This document shows, piece after piece, positions 1-6,500 of a stretch of 16,946 nt of DNA (position 1 is its first letter; every line of letters begins with the position of its first letter). The position numbers were made by a program, and so were the translations under genes. Below the pieces are notes generated by a model. It ran no database searches. It was not told the DNA's origin and worked only from the letters and a program-made list of their open reading frames with translations. Source of the DNA: Prevotella sp. UBA3776. Lineage in GTDB: Bacteria > Bacteroidota > Bacteroidia > Bacteroidales > Bacteroidaceae. Location of the stretch: positions 1 to 16,946 of the forward strand of contig DFFM01000056.1 of the NCBI GenBank assembly GCA_002369515.1, read 5' to 3'.

Positions 1-197
1 TTTTTATTTGTTTTGTAAGACTCCTTGTTTTTGTTGGTTTTTCTTTGTTTTTATTGTTTTTTGGAAGACGCGGAGCGTTCAACTAACTATCTCTTTCGGT
101 ATATTCCCTAAAACAACGTATTGGGTGGTACGATTGCGGATAATCATTGTTTTTTTATTGCCGTGAGATAATTTTTTATTGTCGTGCTTTACTACGA

Positions 198-213
198 AAT
201 TTTCTAGAAAATT
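198..213. promoter_or_regulatory. 16-bp perfect palindrome, candidate operator
   Basis: AATTTTCTAGAAAATT reads the same on both strands and ends 10 bases before the TTG -33 box of the operon promoter. The symmetry and position suit a dimeric regulator. AT-rich palindromes can also arise by chance, so the operator role is inference. Confidence 0.35.
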
Positions 214-223
214 ATTGTTCTTG

Positions 224-255
224 TTGCGCATTCTCGTTTTTTTGCATTAACTTTG
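224..255 (+). promoter_or_regulatory. Bacteroidetes-type promoter of the nitroreductase-DUF2520-KdsC-Maf operon
   Basis: TTG at 224-226 and TAACTTTG at 248-255 (match to TAnnTTTG) are separated by 21 bases. Transcription should begin near 262, giving a leader of about 37 bases before the ATG at 299. Confidence 0.7.
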
Positions 256-298
256 CAAAGTTGAAACCATTGAATACTCAAACAGAAAGACAAGAAAA

Positions 299-826
299 AT
301 GACAGCATTCAAAGATTTGGTGCAGCTGCGCCGCAGCCACCGCAAGTTCACCGACGAGGAGATTAGTGCCGAGGACGTGCGGCTGATACTGCGCGCCGCC
401 CTCATGTCGCCCACATCGAAAAGCCAGCGTGCATGGCAGTTCGTGGTGGTTGACGATCCCACGGACATAGAGAAGCTGAGCGATGCGAAGGATATGGGTG
501 CCCAGTTCCTCAAGGGAGCACCCTTGGTGGTTGTGGTGCTGGGCGACCCCATGCAGAACGACTGCTGGGTGGAGGACGGCTCGATTGCGGCCATCAGCAT
601 GCAGTTGCAGGCCGAGGACCTGGGGCTGGGTTCGTGTTGGGCCCAGATGAGGGGCCGCGGACTGAGCGACGGCACGAGTGCCGACACCGTGATACGTGGC
701 ATTCTGGACATTCCCGAGAATTACAGTGTGCTCTGTGTCATCGGCTTCGGCCATAAGGCCGACGAACGCAAGCCTCAGAACGAGGACCGGCTGAAGTGGG
801 AGAACGTACACGTAGGCAAGTGGTAG
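299..826 (+). CDS. Nitroreductase family FMN-dependent oxidoreductase
   Basis: A 175-residue cytoplasmic flavoprotein that should use NAD(P)H and FMN to reduce nitro, quinone or similar compounds; the true substrate cannot be told from sequence. The N-terminal RRSHRKF (residues 11-17) is the family's FMN-phosphate binding signature, followed by SPTSKSQRAWQF (37-48). GLGSCWAQ (109-116) and the C-terminal segment with conserved GFG complete the fold. It is at the short end of the family (often 170-220 residues) but appears intact. The ATG lies about 37 bases after the predicted transcription start. It heads a four-gene operon, with only 10 bases between its TAG and the next ATG. The family assignment is secure; the physiological role is not. 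Confidence 0.88.
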   Translation: MTAFKDLVQLRRSHRKFTDEEISAEDVRLILRAALMSPTSKSQRAWQFVVVDDPTDIEKLSDAKDMGAQFLKGAPLVVVVLGDPMQNDCWVEDGSIAAISMQLQAEDLGLGSCWAQMRGRGLSDGTSADTVIRGILDIPENYSVLCVIGFGHKADERKPQNEDRLKWENVHVGKW

Positions 827-836
827 GAGAGTAGGC

Positions 837-1610
837 ATGAGAGTAGTATTGATAGGTGCCGGCAATCTGGCCACCCATTTGGGGCGCGCACTCGTTGAAG
901 CCGGCCACGACGTGCCGCAGGTATGGTCGCGCACACAAGCCTCGGCTTCGGCTTTGGCCGCTCAGTTGGGTGCCGAAGCGTTGACCGATGTCGGTGCCAT
1001 CAGCATGGAGGCCGACGCCTACGTGTTCGCGCTGAAAGACTCCGCCCTGGAAAGCGTCATCCGCCAAGTGTGCCCGTTGCGTACCGACGGCGTTTTCTTC
1101 CATACGGCCGGCAGCATGCCCATGGATGTGTTTGCCGACAGTGCGCGCCACTACGGCGTGTTCTATCCCATGCAGACGTTCTCTAAGCAGAAGACTGTGG
1201 ATTTCAGCGAAATACCCGTTTTCGTGGAAGCCTCCGACGAACGTACACGCGAGGTGGTGGGAGCACTGGCCGAGAGTGTCTCGCGCCGCGTCAGCTGGCT
1301 CAGTTCCGCCGACAGGAAATACCTTCATTTGGCGGCCGTCTTTGCCTGCAACTTTGCCAACCATTGTTTTGCCGTGAGCGAACAGCTGCTGAAGGAGCAC
1401 GGATTGGCCTTCGACGTGATGCTGCCGCTCATCGACGAAACCGTGGGCAAAGTTCACCAGATGTCGCCAGCCAAGGCGCAGACGGGGCCTGCAGTGCGAT
1501 TCGACGAGAACGTCATCCAGCGCCATGAACAGCTGTTGGCTGAGCATGGCCAATGGCAGCAGATGTACGAGCTGATGAGCCGGAGCATCCACCAAATGAC
1601 TCAGCAATGA
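837..1610 (+). CDS. Rossmann-fold protein with DUF2520 domain (NADP-dependent oxidoreductase-like)
   Basis: 257 residues. The N-terminus MRVVLIGAGNLATHLG has the GxGN(L)A dinucleotide-binding loop (G7, G9) of the F420/NADP-oxidoreductase and ProC-like Rossmann family. HTAGS at 89-93 and YPMQTFS at 110-116 are characteristic of the Rossmann-like/DUF2520 family. The C-terminal ~130 residues are helical, as in 6-phosphogluconate-dehydrogenase-like dimerisation domains. The family is widespread in Bacteroidetes, and I know of no firmly established reaction for it. The ATG at 837 is preceded by AGGAGAG at a fitting distance. It is co-transcribed with the nitroreductase upstream and with a KdsC-type phosphatase 36 bases downstream. 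NAD(P) binding is well supported; substrate unknown. Confidence 0.85.
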   Translation: MRVVLIGAGNLATHLGRALVEAGHDVPQVWSRTQASASALAAQLGAEALTDVGAISMEADAYVFALKDSALESVIRQVCPLRTDGVFFHTAGSMPMDVFADSARHYGVFYPMQTFSKQKTVDFSEIPVFVEASDERTREVVGALAESVSRRVSWLSSADRKYLHLAAVFACNFANHCFAVSEQLLKEHGLAFDVMLPLIDETVGKVHQMSPAKAQTGPAVRFDENVIQRHEQLLAEHGQWQQMYELMSRSIHQMTQQ

Positions 1611-1646
1611 CGGACCGTAATACTATACAACTCAACACGGAGAAAA

Positions 1647-2165
1647 ATGATAGACTACGATTTGAAGAAAATACGTGCGGTGGTGTTCGATGTCGATGGT
1701 GTGCTGAGCATGGAGACCATCCCGCTGCATCCCGACGGCGACCCCATGCGCACCGTGAACATCAAGGACGGCTATGCACTGCAGCTGGCCAAAAAGAAAG
1801 GGCTGCGAGTGGCCATCATCACGGGAGGCTACACCGACAGTGTGCGCATGCGCTACGAGCGGTTGGGGCTGGAAGACGTGTATATGCGCTCGGCCGTGAA
1901 AATAAAGACCTACGACGCTTTTCTGGCAAAGTATGGGCTGACCGACGACGAAGTGCTCTATATGGGTGACGACATCCCCGACTACGAAGTGATGCAACGG
2001 TGTGGCTGCCCCTGTTGTCCTGCCGACGCATGCCCGGAGATTAAAGCCATCTCGCGCTACGTGAGCCACCGCAACGGTGGCATGGGATGCGCCCGCGACG
2101 TGCTCGAACAGGTGATGCGCGCTCAGGGCATGTGGCTCAGCGACGCCGAAGCCTTCGGGTGGTGA
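1647..2165 (+). CDS. kdsC: HAD-family phosphatase, 3-deoxy-D-manno-octulosonate-8-phosphate phosphatase (KdsC type)
   Basis: 172 residues, the usual size for KdsC, a capless HAD (C0) phosphatase that removes phosphate from Kdo-8-P in Kdo/lipopolysaccharide synthesis. Motif I is FDVDGVL (nucleophile D15, acid D17), motif II is the Thr in IITGG (T59), the conserved Lys lies near 85-87, and motif IV is GDDIPD (D108, D109, D112). The tail [17 protein letters not shown] is the glycine-containing C-terminal segment KdsC tetramers place over the active site. Between motif IV and this tail is an unusual run of cysteines (C119, C121, C123, C124, C129), where many relatives have small or hydrophobic residues. 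It sits 36 bases after the DUF2520 gene and 69 bases before maf. A different sugar-phosphate substrate cannot be excluded. Confidence 0.85.
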   Translation: MIDYDLKKIRAVVFDVDGVLSMETIPLHPDGDPMRTVNIKDGYALQLAKKKGLRVAIITGGYTDSVRMRYERLGLEDVYMRSAVKIKTYDAFLAKYGLTDDEVLYMGDDIPDYEVMQRCGCPCCPADACPEIKAISRYVSHRNGGMGCARDVLEQVMRAQGMWLSDAEAFGW

Positions 2166-2234
2166 GAAGAATGAAGAGCGGAGGCCTGGGCGAAGATATG
2201 CCCAAAGGCCAAAGTTGCAAAAAAGTGAACGAAC

Positions 2235-2801
2235 ATGAAATACAAGATTGTGCTGTCGAGCAATTCGCCACGCAGAAAAGAACTGCTGGCCGGACTCGAC
2301 ATTCCTTTTGAAGTGAGGGTGATTGACTGTATTGACGAGAGCTACCCGCCAACGCTCCCCGTGCAGGAGATTCCACAGTACATTGCCAAGGTCAAGGCCG
2401 CTGCCTACCTGCCCACCATGGCCGACGACGAACTGGTGATAACAGCCGACACCGTGGTGGTGCTAGGCAAGGAGGTGTTGGGCAAACCTGTTGACAGGGC
2501 CGACGCCATCCGCATGCTCAACGAGCTGAGCGGCAAAACGCATCAGGTGATTACGGGCGTGTGCTTCACCACACGCCAAAAGCAGCATGTCTTTGGCGTT
2601 ACCACCGACGTAACTTTCAAGAAATTCACCCAAGAGGAAATCAGCTACTACGTTGACCGCTACCACCCCATGGACAAGGCGGGAGCCTATGGCATACAGG
2701 AGTGGATTGGATACATTGGCGTGACGGCTCTCAAGGGCAGTTATTTCAACGTGATGGGACTGCCCGTGCAGCGCATTTATGCCGAATTGCAGGATTTTTA
2801 A
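2235..2801 (+). CDS. maf: Maf-like nucleoside triphosphate pyrophosphatase (probable dTTP/UTP type)
   Basis: 188 residues, matching the family. Maf proteins hydrolyse non-canonical or excess nucleoside triphosphates to monophosphate and pyrophosphate. The N-terminal SSNSPRRKELL (8-18) is the substrate-binding loop, TADTVV (70-75) carries the catalytic aspartate D72, and GKPVDRADAIRML (83-95) and DKAGAYGIQ (147-155) follow. The YGIQ form of the last motif resembles the YhdE (dTTP/UTP) branch more than the YceF (m7GTP) branch. It is the last gene of the operon; an intrinsic terminator starts 6 bases after its TAA. The ATG at 2235 is chosen because it directly precedes the conserved N-terminal beta strand. 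A role in septum inhibition has been reported for some homologues but cannot be read here. Confidence 0.9.
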   Translation: MKYKIVLSSNSPRRKELLAGLDIPFEVRVIDCIDESYPPTLPVQEIPQYIAKVKAAAYLPTMADDELVITADTVVVLGKEVLGKPVDRADAIRMLNELSGKTHQVITGVCFTTRQKQHVFGVTTDVTFKKFTQEEISYYVDRYHPMDKAGAYGIQEWIGYIGVTALKGSYFNVMGLPVQRIYAELQDF

Positions 2802-2806
2802 GTGCG

Positions 2807-2850
2807 AATTGTCGATGAAACGCTGACAATTGTGCCTTTTTTTGTTTTTT
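2807..2850 (+). terminator. Intrinsic terminator after maf
   Basis: AATTGTC (2807-2813) pairs with GACAATT (2825-2831) around an 11-base loop. GC just outside each arm can extend the stem past a small bulge. A T-rich run at 2837-2850, interrupted by one G, follows. Confidence 0.75.
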
Positions 2851-2896
2851 TAAGAAAATTGTCGGCTTTTATGAGCCGTTTATCAATAAAAGTTTG

Positions 2897-2904
2897 TAAT
2901 TTTG
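2897..2904 (+). promoter_or_regulatory. -7 box of a candidate small-RNA promoter
   Basis: TAATTTTG is a perfect TAnnTTTG match, placing transcription start near 2911. No good TTG is found at the expected -33 position, so the promoter rests on the -7 box and on the structured, terminator-ended sequence that follows. Confidence 0.45.
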
Positions 2905-2910
2905 CCACTG

Positions 2911-3000
2911 TTATTGCAGCGAGCAATAGCAAACTAGTAATTTTAATCTATATTTATCATTTTCCTGAGGAGTTTGTCTGTGATAGATAAACTCCTTTTT
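2911..3000 (+). ncRNA. Candidate ~90-nt small RNA with 5' hairpin and intrinsic terminator
   Basis: From the predicted start the sequence folds at once into GTTATTGC / GCAATAGC (2910-2917 with 2923-2930, loop AGCGA, one G-U pair). An unpaired AT-rich stretch of about 35 bases follows, then a strong terminator hairpin (2968-2996). No start codon with a usable frame lies inside. The arrangement (own -7 box, structured 5' end, single-stranded middle, rho-independent end) is that of a trans-acting small RNA. It could also be a leader or remnant of a lost gene. I do not recognise a named family. Confidence 0.45.
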
Positions 3001-3002
3001 TT
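2968..3002 (+). terminator. Strong intrinsic terminator of the candidate small RNA
   Basis: A 12-bp stem, AGGAGTTTGTCT (2968-2979) with AGATAAACTCCT (2985-2996), has one G-U pair and a 5-base loop. Seven T follow directly, at 2996-3002. Confidence 0.8.
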
Positions 3003-3435
3003 GGTGCCTTCCGCAAAAAGCCGGCTGGAGGCCTCCTCCCGGAAAACTGACCTTGCGCAGACCACCTTCTGGCAAAAAAAATGTCATCCCTGCCAGTATC
3101 ACTACTTAGGGATGACCTTCAAACCAAAAATAAATGCGATTTTGCAAAAAACTAAAACTTATTGGGTATGACTTTTGTAAAGTCTATTTTTGGGTATTCC
3201 CTCATTGCCATTTTCCATATCTCGAAGTTTATTTTTTGTTGGTTGAGGAACGTGTTCTCATGTAGTTTTTTGTTATGGCTTACAAACAGTACTCTTTTTT
3301 ACTTTCTAACGATGTTCATTGGCTTACTTTAGCATTGCGCTTTCAGATATGGATTTTGTTAGGAATTTTTTTTTACCTTTTTTGTTTTTGCAAATATAAT
3401 TCATTCCTTTCAGGCTTCCAAGCAATAGGGCGCAA
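3003..3435. other. AT-rich spacer with hairpins, no convincing gene
   Basis: No frame here looks like a normal gene. A 9-bp inverted repeat, GTCATCCCT (3083-3091) / AGGGATGAC (3108-3116), has a 16-base loop. GACTTT-TGT-AAAGTC forms a small hairpin at 3170-3184, and TTGGGTAT flanks it on both sides. A minus-strand promoter-like pair (CAAATATA at 3391-3398, CAA at 3419-3421, 20 bases apart) would transcribe leftwards into a 49-codon open frame (3152-3298) lacking an ATG near its beginning. This may be decayed sequence. Confidence 0.4.
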
Positions 3436-3471
3436 AAAAAGAGGGTATTCTTCAAATGATACCCTCTTTTT
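3436..3471 (-). terminator. Intrinsic terminator of the HTCS gene (potentially bidirectional)
   Basis: AGAGGGTAT (3440-3448) pairs perfectly with ATACCCTCT (3459-3467) around a 10-base loop. A runs to the left and T runs to the right lengthen the stem and supply a U-tract on either strand. The hairpin begins about 34 bases after the HTCS stop codon. Confidence 0.8.
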
Positions 3472-3504
3472 CTTCAAACCTGCCCCTTCTGACGCTGCCC
3501 TTGT

Positions 3505-6500
3505 TCATGGAGTGGGCTGTTTGCCGTCCTGCAATTCGCGGATGAAGGTGCTGGGTTTCATGCCAAATTCTTCCTGAAAATAACGGGCAAAAGTCTTGGG
3601 GTTGTTGATGCCCACCTGGTAGGCCACCTGCGATACCGGCAGCACAGGGTCGTCCTCCATGATTTGGCGGGCGCGCTTCATCCTCAGCGAGCGGATGAAA
3701 AGCAACGGTGTCAGCCCGGTGATGAATTGCAGCTTGCGGTTGAGGCCTGTTCGGTGGATGCCGAGGAGCGAGGCCAGCTGATCGACGTTGAAGTCGGGAT
3801 CGCTCATGTGTTGGCTCACCGTGCTGACGGCTTGCTCGAGCAGTTGTTGGTCGAGTGTGGTGATGGTGAGCTTTTCGGGTTCTATTGCGGGTTGCTTGCT
3901 GAATTGGTCGCGGGCCACCTGGCGGCGTTGCATCCAAGCCTTGATGCGCAGGCGCAGAATCTCCACGTTGAAAGGTTTGGTGATGTAGTCGTTGGCTCCC
4001 ATTTGCAGTCCTTCCAACTGGTCGTCTTCGAGTGCCTTGGCCGTGAGCAGAATGACGGGAATGTGGCTGAGGTTCACGTTTTGCTTGATGCGCCGAGTCA
4101 ATTCCAGCCCGTCGGTGCCGGGCATCATGATGTCGCTCACCACCACGTCGATGTTGGCGTTTTCGTTGTTGAGCTGTTGCAGTGCCTCTTCGCCGTTGGT
4201 GGCGGTGCGCAGGTTGAAGTCGTTGGCCAGCGAGGTCACCATGAAGTTGAGCAGGTCGGCGTTGTCGTCTGCCAACAGTACGGTGGGCCGTTCGGAGGGT
4301 GCAGAGTCGGCTGCTGTGGTGGCTGCCGTTGCGGTGGCTTGGGTTGTGCTGGTGGGGGCGCTTGTTTCGGGCATGGCCGCTGCTTCGTTGCAAGGCAGCT
4401 CGATGGTGAAGCGTGTGCCGCTGGGACGGTTGTTGCCCACACTGATGGTGCCCCCCATCAGTTCGGTGTATTCCTTCACGATGTTGAGGCCGATGCCGCT
4501 GCTTTCGTGGCTGCTGTGGAGTTGGCGTGAATAATAGTAACGTTCGAAGATGTGGGGTAGATCCTTTGCGGATATGCCTTTTCCCGTGTCGGCGATGGTC
4601 AGGGTGAATTTGCTGCCTTCTTCGCTTGGGCAGATGTCGCCGATGATGTCGATGGTTCCCCCGTCGGGAGTGAACTTGAATGAGTTGGAAACCAGGTTGT
4701 TGACAATTTTTGTCAGTTTCTCCTTGTCGGTGACTATGGTGATGGGCTGCTCGGGCAAACTGATGTTCAGCCTGATGGCGCGTTGCTGAGCCACCGACGA
4801 GAACTGGGTGGCCTGTTCGTTGAGCAACTGTGAGACGTTGGTGGGCTGCATGTAGAGCGTTTCCTTCCCCCAGCTGCGTTTGCGCACGTCCAGAATCTGG
4901 TTGACCAGCGTGAGCAGCCGGTCGGCATTGCGCTTGACCGTATTGAGCATGAAGAGCGTGTTGTCGGTCGGCGGCTCTTTGCTGAAGCGCTTGATGAGTT
5001 CGTCGGTGGGGGCAATGACGAGGGTGAGCGGTGTGCGCAGGTCGTGGCTGACATTGGTGAAGAAGCGTGTCTTCATTTCGTTGAGCTTCTCCTCCTGTTT
5101 CTTTTGCTGTTCGATTTCGAGAATCTGTCGCAGGAATTTCTGGCGGTTTCTGGCATAGAGATAAAGTCCCAGCAGGGCGATGGCAGCCAGGAATGTCCAC
5201 AGAGCAATGCCCCATGGAGAGAGCCAGAAGGGTGGACGGATGTTGATGTGGAGCATGTGGAACACCGATGCCGTCTCGTCAGAAACGGGCGACGTGCGCA
5301 AGTAGAGGTCGTACTTGCCTGGCGGCAGGTTGGAGAGCGTCAGCATGTAGTTGTTGAGAGGTGTCCATGCGTCGGAGAAGCCTTTCAGTTGGTAATAGTA
5401 CTGGTAGGCCATTTCGGTCATGAATCCGCGTGGACGGCATTCCACCAGGAAATTGTTTTCGTCGTAGCTGAGGTCCAGCTGGCGCGTGTAGATGATGTCG
5501 CCGTCTATGCCGCTGATGCCTTTGTGGCTGTTCTCCAGGCCTTGCTGCGGCGGAACCTGCAGTTCGGAGTTGATGCGCAGCAGAGTGATGATGGGTGGTT
5601 TGGGCGGTGTTGTCTGTGTGCTCTCGGTCAGCTGGCTGGGGTTGAAGCTGATGAATCCGCGGTTGGTGCCGGCCACCAGACGACCGTCGGGCAGGGCGAA
5701 GAGCGCTCGGGCATTGTAGTTGAAGTCGCGCCGAATGTTGAACATGTAGCGGCTGTAGGCGAACTTCTTTCCGTCGGTGGTGATGCGCACCAGCCCCTGG
5801 TTGGTGGTACACCAGATGTTGTCGCTGTGGTCGTTGCAGATGGAGTAGATGATGTACTTCTCCATTTCGCTGAGCGTGTGGGTCTTGCCTGTGCGGGTGT
5901 CGTAGATGTAGAGGGGCGAGTGGTTGACGTTGCTCACGGCCCAGAGCCATCCACGGCGGTCGGCCATGAGGTCGCGGTGGCCTTCGGCGAGTCTGTTGGC
6001 TGAGCCGAACACGCTGAGGGCGGTGCGCTTGGTGGCCAGCGTGGCGGCGTCAATGCTGTAGATGTAGCTGTTGGTCACGGCGAAAACGTGTCCGTTGGTG
6101 GTTGCGATGTCTTGTATCCAGGGATTGTCGGTTTCGATGGCATCCGTGCGTCCTGTCTGAGGGTCGATGGCAACGATGCCTTTGCCCAGCAGGGTCACGA
6201 AGATGCGTCCGCCAGGGATGGGCTGCACCATGGCGTAGGGCGATTCGCCTTGCAGCAGCATCCGCCCGTCGGGAGAGCGGAGTCCTTCGGCATAGATGCC
6301 TGTCCACAGTTGGTTTCGGTTGTCGGTGAAGAGCGAACTGATGGTGTGGCCTCGGTAGTTGTTCTCCACTACGGGGTAGTTGTCGGTGGCCTCCACTCTG
6401 AACAGTCCCCCGTCCTCTGAGCCGGCCCAAAACGAGCGACCGTCGGCTGGCGCCGCAAAGCTGATGATGTCCTCGGGCTGAAACTGGTTGGCAGCCGTTG

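Larger units (their letters stand above)
1..298. other. AT-rich intergenic leader before the nitroreductase operon
   Basis: No convincing coding frame is seen here; the first 60 bases are mostly T and read like the end of an upstream intergenic region. A short hairpin lies at 67-79 (GACGC, GGA loop, GCGTT). Two near-identical copies of TTTTTTATTG[C/T]CGTG lie at 151-165 and 172-186, exactly 21 bases apart. A perfect 16-bp palindrome lies at 198-213, and a promoter at 224-255. The content is regulatory; no upstream gene end can be identified. Confidence 0.6.

Noticed and set aside
738..1607. 289-codon minus-strand open frame opposite the DUF2520 gene
   Set aside because: His/Gly/Val-rich antisense shadow; the plus-strand gene has clear Rossmann motifs.
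2802..3171. Short plus-strand open frames across the small-RNA region
   Set aside because: They cross two intrinsic terminators and show no coding character.
3275..3577. Plus-strand 100-codon open frame downstream of the small-RNA candidate
   Set aside because: It runs through the HTCS terminator into the antisense of the HTCS gene, is rich in Phe/Leu/Lys from AT-rich DNA and has no recognisable domain.
3452..5215. 587-codon minus-strand open frame inside the HTCS
   Set aside because: A shifted frame of the HTCS gene; composition is His/Arg/Gln/Pro-rich, typical of a GC-biased shadow.
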